From: Bradyrhizobium sp. CSS354
GTDB lineage: Bacteria > Pseudomonadota > Alphaproteobacteria > Rhizobiales > Xanthobacteraceae
Reading direction: 5' to 3'
NCBI RefSeq assembly: GCF_029051725.1
Contig: NZ_JAACFU010000006.1
Coordinates: 186,001-250,000, forward strand
Length of the DNA stretch: 64,000 bases
This document shows positions 1-8,147 of the stretch, piece after piece (position 1 is the first letter of the stretch; the number at the start of each line of letters is the position of its first letter). Below the pieces are notes generated by a model that saw nothing but the letters and a program-made list of their open reading frames with translations, did not search any database and had not been told where the DNA came from. Position numbers and translations under genes: made by a program.

Positions 1-884
1 GGCAGGTTGAACGCCTCCGCCAGCCGCGCGATCTTCATAAAGGCGGAGACGCCGCCGCAATTGGTGACGTCGGGCTCGGGATAGGACACCGCGCCGGCGA
101 CGATGTAGTTCTTGAACTCCCACAGCGAACGCAAATTCTCGCCCGCCGCGATCGGCACGCCGCCGGCCTGCATGATGCGGGTGTGGCCCGCGATATCATC
201 GGGAATGATCGGTTCCTCGAGCCAGGTGAGGTCGTAGGGTTGGAACGCGCGGGCGGCGCGGATCGCTTCCTCGATCGTCCATTTCATGTTGGCATCCACC
301 ATCAGCGGAAAGCCGTCGCCGAGATGCTGTCGCATCGCCGCGACCCGCGCGACGTCGGATTTGAGATCGGGGCGGCCGGCCTTCATCTTGATGGCGCGAA
401 AGCCCTTGGCGAGATTGCCGTCGGTCTGCTTCAGCAGCGCCTCGACGGAGAGATCGAGGTCGATGCCGCCGGCGTAGCAGGGCACGCGCGCATCAAAGCC
501 GCCGAGCAATCGATACAGCGGCAATTTCGCGCGCCGCGCCTTCAAATCCCACAGCGCGATATCGAGGGCCGAGAGCGCCAGCACCGCCGGCCCGCCGCGG
601 CCGCCATAATGCAGGCCCCACCAGACGTGATGCCAGATCGCTTCGGTATCATCAGCCTCGCGTCCTTCGACCAGCGGCGGGATCTCGCGCTTGAGGATGT
701 CGGCGACGGCGCCGCCATTGCGGCCCACCGTGTAGGTATAGCCGACGCCCTCGGCGCCATCGACATCGCGCACCCGGCAAGTGATCAGCTCGAATGCCGC
801 CATGTCGCCATGCATCGAGTCCGACAGCGTGACGGGAAGGGGGATCCGGCAGAATCCGGTCTCGATGGTCGAAATGCGCGGCAT
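1..884 (-). CDS. Mandelate racemase/muconate lactonizing enzyme family protein (partial, C-terminus beyond window)
   Basis: This is an enolase-superfamily acid-sugar dehydratase or racemase, starting at the ATG complementary to 882-884 and running off the left edge; 294 codons are visible. The catalytic K-x-K pair reads AIKMKAGRP (Lys166 and Lys168), followed by a metal-ligand stretch VDANMKW, then TWLEEP and PIAAGENLRS, all in the order expected for MR/MLE barrels. The N-terminal capping region is complete. The substrate cannot be read from the sequence. An orphan TctC-type receptor gene lies about 130 bases upstream on the same strand, so uptake and dehydration of a carboxylic or sugar acid is a reasonable inference. 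Confidence 0.9.
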   Translation of the reverse strand, partial: MPRISTIETGFCRIPLPVTLSDSMHGDMAAFELITCRVRDVDGAEGVGYTYTVGRNGGAVADILKREIPPLVEGREADDTEAIWHHVWWGLHYGGRGGPAVLALSALDIALWDLKARRAKLPLYRLLGGFDARVPCYAGGIDLDLSVEALLKQTDGNLAKGFRAIKMKAGRPDLKSDVARVAAMRQHLGDGFPLMVDANMKWTIEEAIRAARAFQPYDLTWLEEPIIPDDIAGHTRIMQAGGVPIAAGENLRSLWEFKNYIVAGAVSYPEPDVTNCGGVSAFMKIARLAEAFNL

Positions 885-904
885 GCAGCCTCCCTCTATT
901 TTCT

Positions 905-980
905 TCTTGTAGGATGAGTAGAGCGCAGCAAAACCCATCATCGTCATCTTCGCAAGTAGCGATGGGTTTCGCTGCGCTCG
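905..980. repeat. REP-like palindromic hairpin
   Basis: Two 19-base arms at 921-939 and 961-979 (gagcgcagcaaaacccatc and its complement with one mismatch) flank a 21-base loop between two minus-strand genes. The same core, GATGGGT plus its complement with an AGCG-rich loop, recurs at 19894-19921. It may act as a transcript end for the receptor gene. This kind of repeat is commonly dispersed in Bradyrhizobium intergenic DNA. Confidence 0.7.
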
Positions 981-1013
981 GGCCGACTAGGGCATGTCCG
1001 GCAAGTTGCGCTC

Positions 1014-1988
1014 CTACTCCGCCTTGATGTTCGCGGCCGCCACGACTTCGGCGAGTTCCCCGGTCTCCTTCGCGATCTTGGCGGCATACTCAGCCGGACT
1101 GAGCACATTCACGACGCCCTGCGTCTCCAGCCGCTCCCGTAACGCCGGATCATTGGCGGCGGCGACGATCTCCCGGTGCAGCATATCGAGCGTCGGCGCG
1201 GGCGTTGCCTTGGGCATGAAGAAGCCGACCCAGAACGAGATATCGAAACCGGGATAGCCGGCTTCCGCAACGGTCGGCACATCAGGCAGCGCCGGCAGCC
1301 GCTCGGCCGAGGATACCGCGAGCGCGCGCAGCTTGCCGGCCTTCACCAGCGGCACGGCGGACAAGGGATCGAACACCGCCAGGACCTCCTGCGCGAGAAT
1401 GCCGACCTCGGAGGCAGCACCGCCGCGATAGGGCACGTGGATCATCTTGACGCCGGCCTTCTGGCTCAGCAGCTCCATGGCGAGATGGGCGAGGTTGCCG
1501 TTGCCGCCCGAGCCGTAGGCAAGCGCGCCGGGCGCAGCCTTCGCCGCGGCGACGAGATCGGCGACGGTCTTGATGTTGGCCGTCTTGGGATTCTCCGGGT
1601 TGACCACCAGCACGAGCGGCGCCGACACGACGGTGGTGAGCGGCGCGAAGTCTTTTTCCGGATCGTAGCGGATATCCTTGAACAGCGTCTTGTTGAGCGT
1701 GATCGTGGAGGAGTTGCAGGCCAGCATCGTGTAGCCGTCGCCTTCCGCACGCGCCACGCCTTCGGCGGCGATCATGCCGTTGGCGCCGGCGCGGTTCTCG
1801 ACCACGAAGGCTTGCCCGAGCTTGTTGCTCAGCCGATCGGCGACGATGCGCGCGACGACGTCGACCGGGCCGCCCGCGCTGAAGCCGACCATGATCTTGA
1901 CCGGCCGCACCGGATATTTTTGCGCGAGGGCCCCGGTCGTCGCGCACAATCCGGCGATGATCGCCAGCAGGCGAAGTGTTCTTTGCAT
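1014..1988 (-). CDS. Tripartite tricarboxylate transporter family receptor (TctC/Bug type)
   Basis: A 324-residue periplasmic solute-binding protein of the Bug/TctC family. The chosen start (MQRTLRLLAI) follows a GGGGAGAG ribosome site, and an ATG seven codons upstream lacks one. A cleavable signal ends near GALAQ. Family hallmarks follow: PVKIMVGFSAGGPVD, VVENRAGANG, HVPYRGG and DVPTVAEAGYPGF. These receptors bind carboxylates in a cleft and normally serve a TctAB permease, but no tctA or tctB is in the window. It is probably functionally linked to the enolase-superfamily enzyme just downstream; that link is inference. Confidence 0.93.
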   Translation of the reverse strand: MQRTLRLLAIIAGLCATTGALAQKYPVRPVKIMVGFSAGGPVDVVARIVADRLSNKLGQAFVVENRAGANGMIAAEGVARAEGDGYTMLACNSSTITLNKTLFKDIRYDPEKDFAPLTTVVSAPLVLVVNPENPKTANIKTVADLVAAAKAAPGALAYGSGGNGNLAHLAMELLSQKAGVKMIHVPYRGGAASEVGILAQEVLAVFDPLSAVPLVKAGKLRALAVSSAERLPALPDVPTVAEAGYPGFDISFWVGFFMPKATPAPTLDMLHREIVAAANDPALRERLETQGVVNVLSPAEYAAKIAKETGELAEVVAAANIKAE

Positions 1989-2009
1989 TGGTTCTCTCCC
2001 CAGACGCAT

Positions 2010-2428
2010 CGCAGGCGCTTTTGCATGACGCGGCGCATTTGGGAATCATGATGAGCGGCCGCGCCGGATTTCGCAATCGCGTTTGCAGCCCGGCATTCCG
2101 TCGCGCGGCAGGTCGGAGCCGCTTCGAAACAAAAAACGCGAAAACAACCCCATGCACAGTAGCCGGTAGCTGTAAGAACAAGGACTTGCGCGGACAAGGA
2201 CTTGCACGAACGAGGATTGCGCGCTTCGCAATCTTCGTTTGACTCGTCGGGCAAAACACCGGCAGAATGCCATCATCGCACAAATCGCCAGCGTCCACGC
2301 CGCCCGACCACGGGCGCCGCGCGGCGATTGCGCGTAAGCCCCTCATCAACATCTCGAAAATCCCGCAGGCGCGCAGCGAGCGATCGATCTCGCGCGCAAT
2401 GCGCCCGCGCGGGCAAAGGACACAGCAC
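2010..2428. other. Intergenic region holding a dispersed two-part repeat and a short tandem repeat
   Basis: I see no convincing gene here. At 2130-2162 lies a 33-base block (caaaaaacgcgaaaacaacc at its left end) identical to 57931-57963. At about 2237-2290 is a second block (cgtcgggcaaaacac core) matching 58028-58080. Between them, 2178-2225 holds three imperfect 16-base tandem units beginning acaaggacttgc. The whole looks like a small dispersed element rather than a promoter. Confidence 0.65.
2130..2290 (+). repeat. Dispersed repeat, copy A
   Basis: Shares its left 33 bases exactly, and its right roughly 50 bases imperfectly, with 57931-58080. The centres of the two copies differ completely. 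The orientation of both copies is the same. It contains the three-unit 16-base tandem array at 2178-2225. Confidence 0.7.
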
Positions 2429-3031
2429 ATGACGACATCTGCGAAACGCCACAGTACACCGCCGCTTGCGGCAAACGATCGCAGCGGCCGCGCCGCAAGT
2501 CCGCGCGTCAAGCTCTACAAGCGGGGGATTGCGATCCTCCATGCCGACCCGCAAGCCGGCGAACGGCTGCTGGCCGAGGCGCTCGGCGCCGCCGACCGCG
2601 ACGCGCTGCATGGTCTTCTCAAGCAATTGGTGAAGGCCAGCATGACCGGACGGAAACCCGATGAAGCCAATCTCGCCTTCCTGATCTCGCTGGTGAAGAG
2701 CATCGCGCCGAAGGACTCGATCGAGGCCATGCTCGCGGTGCAGATGGTGTCCGTTCACGCCGCAGCGATGCGCTCTGCCTGCCGCCTCGCTCTCACCGAT
2801 GACATTCCGCAGCAGGAGAGCCTCACACGCGCACTGGCCCGGCTGGCCCGCACCTTCGCAAGCCAGATCGAGGCACTCAGCCGCCACCGCAACAACGGCG
2901 AGCGCGCGATCACGGTCCGGAATTTGTCGGTGCAGGATGGCGGCAGGGCGATCGTGGGTAACGTGACCCAGCATGCGAGCATGATCGTCGCGGAGCCGAA
3001 CGTTGACGTAGAGGACGGCGCCATCGCATGA
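2429..3031 (+). CDS. Hypothetical protein, 200 aa, coupled to a HGG/GNxNA-motif protein
   Basis: I do not recognise this protein. The start is placed at an ATG behind AAAGGA with eight bases of spacing; the frame is open further upstream, but that part overlaps a dispersed repeat. The product is soluble, basic at the N-terminus and largely alpha-helical in composition, with leucine- and alanine-rich stretches near residues 50-170. It ends in an acidic tail with valine/isoleucine-rich strands (residues 165-195). Its stop overlaps the next gene's ATG by four bases, so the two are translationally coupled. Such pairs in rhizobia resemble phage-derived small-terminase neighbourhoods, but nothing here proves that. 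Confidence 0.7.
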   Translation: MTTSAKRHSTPPLAANDRSGRAASPRVKLYKRGIAILHADPQAGERLLAEALGAADRDALHGLLKQLVKASMTGRKPDEANLAFLISLVKSIAPKDSIEAMLAVQMVSVHAAAMRSACRLALTDDIPQQESLTRALARLARTFASQIEALSRHRNNGERAITVRNLSVQDGGRAIVGNVTQHASMIVAEPNVDVEDGAIA

Positions 3032-3318
3032 GCAGCGATCACGTTCGCAATACCAGCCCGATGCAAGCGAGCCGCCGCTGCGGCGCAAGGGCTCGTAGTG
3101 GTACCCCCTGTTGCGCGCCGGCGATGCGCGGCAAGAGTCGATGTCGCATGCATGGCGGCGCCGCAAGGACGGGCGCGCCGCCCGGCAACCGCAATGCGCG
3201 GAAGCATGGGATGTTCACGGGGGAAGCGGTCGCGGAGCGGAACAACGTTCGGACGCTGCTGGATCAGGCAGGCGAACTGCTTCACGAACTAAGCCGCCCC
3301 AGTCCGTCGGTGGAATGA
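3028..3318 (+). CDS. Small HGG and GNxNA-motif protein (phage-like, unknown function)
   Basis: A 96-residue basic protein overlapping the preceding gene by ATGA. It carries a cysteine-rich N-terminal half (Cys at RRCGA, TPCCAP and SRCRMHGG) followed by GAPPGNRNARKHGMF. The combination of C-x-MHGG with GxPxGNxNAxxHG is a recurring signature in small proteobacterial and prophage proteins that are often left unnamed. The cysteines and the HGG could form a metal site (inference). A leucine-rich helix closes the protein (LLDQAGELLHELS). No other phage genes are nearby. Confidence 0.75.
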   Translation: MSSDHVRNTSPMQASRRCGARARSGTPCCAPAMRGKSRCRMHGGAARTGAPPGNRNARKHGMFTGEAVAERNNVRTLLDQAGELLHELSRPSPSVE

Positions 3319-3370
3319 CAGCGGACGGCTGTTGCGCGTAGCGTCGATCGCGACCATGGATATCCGGAGG

Positions 3371-3547
3371 TCACGGCGACCATCGATCGTGCTCCTCGCG
3401 ATAGGCATGCTCGTTGAGACGCTCGGCGATCTCCTCCGCCACCGGCTCGCTTTCGGCGTCCGCAAGCGGTTCGCCCTTGTTGGTCTTGACGGTCGTTTTG
3501 CTGGTCTCAACCGGGAAGTCATCTGGATGGATCGCGGGCTTTTTCAT
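3371..3547 (-). CDS. Small hypothetical protein, 58 aa
   Basis: A short, highly charged protein (MKKPAIHPDDFPVE at its start, ending in EEHDRWSP). It has no hydrophobic segment and no cysteine. Its ATG overlaps the stop of the upstream minus-strand gene by four bases, so the two are almost certainly co-translated. The spread of acidic and basic residues and the absence of low-complexity shadow character support a real gene. Function is unknown. Confidence 0.7.
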   Translation of the reverse strand: MKKPAIHPDDFPVETSKTTVKTNKGEPLADAESEPVAEEIAERLNEHAYREEHDRWSP

Positions 3548-3807
3548 GGCTCGTCTTTCGGTGGGGGTTCGTCAACCAATTCAAACATCGGCTCGAGATC
3601 ATCTCTCGCCTGCCTCAAGACGCTGGCCGCGCGCTGCGCATCGGCACCGCCGCTGTCGACGAGATTCGCGTGCCAAGTCATTCCGGCGCCGGTGATCTCA
3701 ACCGGCGTGATCGCGATCTCCTTCACGAGCTCGCAGCCAGGATGCGCATGGACAATGGCAAGCACCCTGGCCGTGAGCTCTCGAACGGTGGTCGCTGTTC
3801 CGGACAT
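3544..3807 (-). CDS. Hypothetical protein, 87 aa
   Basis: The preferred start is MSGTATTVRELTARV, preceded by GGAGAG eleven bases upstream; an in-frame ATG at 3882 would add 25 residues of arginine-rich, less convincing sequence. The product is a small mixed alpha/beta soluble protein with an Asp/Glu/Pro-rich C-terminus (ELVDEPPPKDEP). It overlaps the next gene by ATGA. I do not recognise a family. Confidence 0.65.
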   Translation of the reverse strand: MSGTATTVRELTARVLAIVHAHPGCELVKEIAITPVEITGAGMTWHANLVDSGGADAQRAASVLRQARDDLEPMFELVDEPPPKDEP

Positions 3808-4037
3808 CGACGTATTTGCTCTCCGATCAATCGCTGCGGCAAGCCTGGCTCTCGGCGGTATCCGCCCGGGCCCATCCTTCAATCGTGGTGCTGCTACTCA
3901 ATCGAGCACGCTGGCGCCTGTTCCGTGAAGTTTCCATGACTTGCGGCGCCCTTAATCGCCGGCCGCGTTGAAATCCTCGCAGCATGGGAACTTCCCGCGG
4001 GGGCGCCACTTTGAATGGGCAACTGAAAGATCCAGCC

Positions 4038-5549
4038 ATGAATGCAGAAACGGAACTGAAATTCCGGATTTCACCGCAAAAACTGTCGTCGGTGTTGCGG
4101 AGCGGCGCGGCGGGCCAGCGCCGCGACAAATCCGAGCAGACGCTGGTGTCGACCTACTACGATACGAACAGGTACAAGCTCAGGCGCCACGGCCTGACGC
4201 TGCGCGTTCGCAAGATCGAGGACCGCTACGTGCAAACCGTCAAAGCAGGCGGCGCGGGCGGCGTAAGGCGCGGAGAATGGGAGCACGAGGTCTCCGGCGC
4301 AAATCCCGATCTTGCCAAGACCAGCCATACACCGCTCCGGCGCCTTGCGACGGGGAAACTTCCCCGCAAGCTGAAGCCGGTATTCCAGACCGACATCCGT
4401 CGGATGGCGCAGGCCCGCCGCGTACGAAAGAGCCAGATCGAACTCGCCGTCGACCGGGGCCGCATCAGCGCCGGGCGGCGGTCACGGCCCGTTGCCGAAC
4501 TGGAGCTGGAACTAAAATCCGGACATGTCGCGGACCTGTTCCGCCTCGCGCGCGATCTCGAACGCCGAACGGGGGCCGAGCTTGATCTGCGCTCCAAGGC
4601 CGAGCGCGGTTACCAGCTCGTCGCGGACAGCGGCGGCGGCGCGCAACATGCCGAGGCGATCGAACTCATTCCCGAGCAATCGCCCCACGAGGCATTCCGC
4701 GTGATCGCGCATTCGACGCTGCGTCACATCACGGCGAACGCCGATCCGGTGCGTGACCTCGATGCCGAGGGCGTTCATCAGATGCGCGTTGGGCTGCGGC
4801 GCCTGCGCGCGGCGATTTCGCTGTTCGGCGACATCCTGCCGCGAGCGAGCACGGCGCGGATCAAGGCCGAGCTGAAATGGCTCACCGACGAACTGGCGCC
4901 TGCGCGTGAAATCGACGTGTTTCTGAAGGAGAGCATACAGCCGATCACCAGGCATGGCGTCCCGGCACGCGGGGCACGGGCGATCCGCGAGAGGTTCTCA
5001 AGGCAAAGGATGGCGGCTTTCAAGCGCGCCCGCGACGCGGTCGCGGCGGCGCGTTACCGCCGCCTGCTGATCGATACGATCGAGTGGATCGAAGCCGGAC
5101 GGCCTCGCGTCGATGACGACCGCTCGATCGCCGCCTACGCCGCGGAGGTGCTGGATCGGCGCATCAGGAAGGCGCGGAAGCAAGGCAAGCGACTGAATGA
5201 TCTCGATCCGGTGCAACGCCACAAGCTGCGGATCAAGATCAAGAAGGTTCGCTATGCAACCGACTTCTTCAGCAGCCTTTACGGCGATCGCGGCCGGAGG
5301 GAGCTTGCAGCTCTTTCCGGTCGGCTGAAGCAGATTCAATCGGCCCTGGGATCGCTGAACGACTTCATGACACACCGCAAACTGGCGACCGAGGCTGCGC
5401 TGACGGCGCCGCCTGCGCACCGCCGCGCCCAGGCTTTCACATCGGGGGTCATCGTCGGCCAGGAACGCGAGGCCGCCGATGGGCTGATGAAGGACGCGGC
5501 AAAGGAGCTGCACCGGTTGCGCCGGCTGCGCGCCGTGCCCAGCGGCTGA
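4038..5549 (+). CDS. CYTH and CHAD domain-containing protein (inorganic triphosphatase-like)
   Basis: A 503-residue cytoplasmic protein. Residues 1 to about 205 are a CYTH domain opening with ETELKF, which fits the ExExK metal/triphosphate motif, with the tunnel-lining basic pattern YYDTNRYKLRRHGLTLRVRK. Residues about 225-485 are a CHAD domain carrying the two conserved His/Arg helices HQMRVGLRRLRAAI and HKLRIKIKKVRY. CYTH-CHAD proteins hydrolyse tripolyphosphate in characterised cases (E. coli YgiF), and CHAD domains bind polyphosphate. A PiT phosphate transporter starts 69 bases downstream on the same strand, supporting a role in phosphate or polyphosphate economy. Confidence 0.92.
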   Translation: MNAETELKFRISPQKLSSVLRSGAAGQRRDKSEQTLVSTYYDTNRYKLRRHGLTLRVRKIEDRYVQTVKAGGAGGVRRGEWEHEVSGANPDLAKTSHTPLRRLATGKLPRKLKPVFQTDIRRMAQARRVRKSQIELAVDRGRISAGRRSRPVAELELELKSGHVADLFRLARDLERRTGAELDLRSKAERGYQLVADSGGGAQHAEAIELIPEQSPHEAFRVIAHSTLRHITANADPVRDLDAEGVHQMRVGLRRLRAAISLFGDILPRASTARIKAELKWLTDELAPAREIDVFLKESIQPITRHGVPARGARAIRERFSRQRMAAFKRARDAVAAARYRRLLIDTIEWIEAGRPRVDDDRSIAAYAAEVLDRRIRKARKQGKRLNDLDPVQRHKLRIKIKKVRYATDFFSSLYGDRGRRELAALSGRLKQIQSALGSLNDFMTHRKLATEAALTAPPAHRRAQAFTSGVIVGQEREAADGLMKDAAKELHRLRRLRAVPSG

Positions 5550-5618
5550 GCTGAGGCTCCCATGGATTTCCTGATCCGCCGGGATCATCGCTGACAGACT
5601 GACCGCCGAGCAATCCCC

Positions 5619-7238
5619 ATGTCCGATCTCGCACTCAACGATGCACGTCCGGTCGCGCAAGCCGCCGCCAAACCCGACCTCCACAAGAAACCCCATGTCA
5701 GCATGGTGGCGGTCTTCCTGCTCTTCCTCGTCAGCGGCATCGGCTATGCTGCCTACGGCATCTTCACCGATACGCAAAGCGTCGGCGAGCCGCTCGCGAT
5801 CAGTGCGCTGCTGCTCCTCGGCGTTGCCCTCATGATCGCACTCGGCTTCGAATTCGTGAACGGCTTCCATGACACCGCCAACGCGGTCGCAACCGTCATC
5901 TACACCCACAGTCTGCCGCCGCTGACCGCGGTGATTTGGTCGGGCGTGTTCAACTTCCTCGGCGTGCTGGTTTCCACCGGCGCGGTGGCCTACAGCGTGA
6001 TCACGCTGTTGCCGGTCGACCTGATCCTCCAGGTCGGCAGCACCGCCGGCTACGCCATGATCTTCGCCCTGCTGATCGCGGCAATCATCTGGAATCTCGC
6101 GACCTGGTCGATGGGCATCCCGAACAGCTCGTCGCACTGCCTGATCGGATCGATCATGGGCGTCGGGCTTACCAACGAGCTTCTCGCCCCCACCGGGCAA
6201 GCCACGTCGGGGGTCGACTGGACCCAGGCCATGAGCGTGGGCAAGGCGCTGCTGTTCAGTCCGGTCGTTGGCTTCGCGTTGTCGGCCTTGCTGCTGCTGT
6301 TGCTGAAGGCCGTCGTTCCCGTGCCGAAGCTGTACCAGGAGCCCAAGGGCAAGACGCCGTGGTGGATCCGCGGCATCCTGATCCTGACCTGCACCGGCGT
6401 GTCCTTTGCGCATGGCGGCAATGACGGGCAGAAGGGCATGGGCCTCATCATGCTGATCCTGATCGGCGTGGCGCCGACCGCCTACGCTCTGAACCGGACC
6501 ATGCCGGATTCGAGCACGCCGGCGTTCGTCGACATCACCAGCAAGGCGAAGTCGGTGTTCGCGGCGCGTGCACAAGGCGCTCAGCAGGTCAGTCCGAACG
6601 ATGCACGAGGCCTGATTGGGACCGCGCTCAAGACCCGGGACCTGAACCGGCCGGACGTGTTCGCAGCGCTCGCGAGCCTGTCCGACGAGGTCGCCAATGG
6701 CGTGAAGAGCTACGGATCGATCAGCCGGGTTCCGGCGGCGGCGACGCCCAACATGCGCAACGACATGTACCTGGCGGCCGACGCCATCCGTCTGCTGCCC
6801 GACGCGGGCGCCAAGCTCGAGCCGGGCGACGCCGCTGTCCTGAAAAGCTATCGCACCAGCCTGGAAGACGGCACGCGCTTCATTCCCACCTGGGTCAAGG
6901 TCTCGGTCGCGATCGCGCTTGGCCTCGGCACCATGGTCGGCTGGCGCAGGATCGTCGTGACGGTCGGCGAGCGTATCGGAAAGCAGCACCTGACCTACGC
7001 GCAAGGTGCTTCGGCCGAGCTGGTAGCGGCCGGCACCATCCTCGGCGCTGAGTTTTACGGCATGCCGGTGTCGACCACGCATATCTTGTCCAGCGGCGTC
7101 GCCGGCACCATGGCGGCTAACGGCTCGGGGCTGCAGACGGGGACGATCAGGAACATCGTATTGGCATGGGTTCTGACATTGCCCGCGGCCATGCTGATCG
7201 CCGGCCTGCTGTACATGATTTTCCACGCTGTGATCTGA
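5619..7238 (+). CDS. pit: Inorganic phosphate transporter, PiT family
   Basis: A 539-residue polytopic membrane protein with both PiT signature repeats: GFEFVNGFHDTANAVAT near residue 75 and, in the C-terminal half, GAEFYGMPVSTTHILSS. IPNSSSHCLIGS and SFAHGGNDGQKGMG are also typical. A roughly 150-residue soluble loop (about 290-430) separates the two membrane halves, as in the longer bacterial members. It imports phosphate, usually as a metal-phosphate complex coupled to protons. It follows the CYTH-CHAD gene and is probably co-transcribed with it. Confidence 0.95.
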   Translation: MSDLALNDARPVAQAAAKPDLHKKPHVSMVAVFLLFLVSGIGYAAYGIFTDTQSVGEPLAISALLLLGVALMIALGFEFVNGFHDTANAVATVIYTHSLPPLTAVIWSGVFNFLGVLVSTGAVAYSVITLLPVDLILQVGSTAGYAMIFALLIAAIIWNLATWSMGIPNSSSHCLIGSIMGVGLTNELLAPTGQATSGVDWTQAMSVGKALLFSPVVGFALSALLLLLLKAVVPVPKLYQEPKGKTPWWIRGILILTCTGVSFAHGGNDGQKGMGLIMLILIGVAPTAYALNRTMPDSSTPAFVDITSKAKSVFAARAQGAQQVSPNDARGLIGTALKTRDLNRPDVFAALASLSDEVANGVKSYGSISRVPAAATPNMRNDMYLAADAIRLLPDAGAKLEPGDAAVLKSYRTSLEDGTRFIPTWVKVSVAIALGLGTMVGWRRIVVTVGERIGKQHLTYAQGASAELVAAGTILGAEFYGMPVSTTHILSSGVAGTMAANGSGLQTGTIRNIVLAWVLTLPAAMLIAGLLYMIFHAVI

Positions 7239-7796
7239 CCCGTTCGCCATCTGCAACGATGGTCTGTCGGCGCGCCATTTGCGCACGGGCCGTCCGATCG
7301 TGTAACGCCACCGAAAAACTGATCGGGACGGGAGGTTGATGGGGACCGCCGCCACCAACGACGCGGGCGGTGCCCGCGCGCTGATCCTTGCGTTGCTCGC
7401 ACTGGAAGCGAGATCAAAATAGCTGTCTTCTCACCCGCAGTGCACGGCAAATCCCGCTCATGCACGGCGGAGCACGGAAGTCTGTGAGGGCTTTGGTCGG
7501 CTACGCCGTCATGAGCTGACAAGCTCTGCACCAGCCTGGAGATCGGCTAAGGGCAGGCTAGGGCAAAGAAGCAGCTGCACTGACCTTTAGTTGAAGTGTT
7601 GTCCTGTTTGAACCTTCGCTCGAATTGCCGGACTCACGTCAGTGGGCGATGGCAATGATCTGTCCCATCACAGCATCGAGCGATTGTAGCGATCGTCACT
7701 CGTCAGCGGCAGTTGCAACGGACCTAGTTTCCGGGTTGCCAGCCTAAGCCGCACAAAGCCAGCGGATCGGCCGGCGAATCTCGCGGAGGCAAACAG
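7239..7796. other. Intergenic region with a decayed gene start
   Basis: This 558-base stretch has no intact gene. Positions 7296-7402 are a copy of the leader and first 20 or so codons of an MFS transporter gene (see the pseudogene entry). The rest, about 7425-7790, contains no open frame I would defend. A GGAGG ribosome site belonging to the next gene lies at its right end. Confidence 0.6.
7296..7422 (+). pseudogene. Truncated 5' fragment of an MFS transporter gene
   Basis: The ATG at 7339 opens MGTAATNDAGGARALILALL, matching MTTAATNDAGATRALILALL at 18633. The upstream DNA from about 7296 also matches the MFS leader near 18591. Similarity stops abruptly at about 7402, after which the frame runs into a TAG at 7420-7422. 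It is a 27-codon remnant of a paralogue or a recombination scar, not a functional gene. Confidence 0.75.
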
Positions 7797-8147
7797 ATGT
7801 TTCCAGCGAAACTTGCGGTATCGTTGCTGGGTTCAGCGTTGCTACTGACGCCGGTACTTGCACGCGATGATGGCCGATACGACCACTCTCCGCTGAAGTC
7901 GTGGTTTGAAAGCTTGCAGAGCGAATTTGGAAAGTGCTGTACCGATGCCGATGGATACATAGTGTCCGATGCCGATTGGGAGTCCAGTCGGGGCCGTTAC
8001 CGCGTCCTCATTGACGGCGAATGGGTGCTCGTACCCGACGGTGCGGTTGTCACAGAACCAAACCGCTTCGGCCGTACAATGGTCTGGAGGCATTACATAG
8101 ACGGCCATCCGCGCGTCCGATGCTTCATGCCTGGCATCATGATTTGA
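7797..8147 (+). CDS. Small secreted protein of unknown function
   Basis: A 116-residue protein with a signal peptide (MFPAKLAVSLLGSALLLTPV, cleaved near VLARDDG). The mature part has a CC pair (FGKCCTDADGY), a third cysteine near the end (RCFMPG), and the pattern YRVLIDGEWVLVPDGAVV, which recurs in unnamed exported rhizobial proteins. A strong GGAGG lies ten bases before the ATG. It stands alone between a decayed region and a repeat-like stretch. Function is unknown. Confidence 0.85.
   Translation: MFPAKLAVSLLGSALLLTPVLARDDGRYDHSPLKSWFESLQSEFGKCCTDADGYIVSDADWESSRGRYRVLIDGEWVLVPDGAVVTEPNRFGRTMVWRHYIDGHPRVRCFMPGIMI

Noticed and set aside
4998..7358. A 786-codon open frame on the minus strand
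   Set aside because: It lies opposite the CYTH-CHAD and PiT genes, whose domains are unmistakable. The translation is His/Arg/Asp-rich and without motifs, the usual antisense shadow in high-GC DNA.
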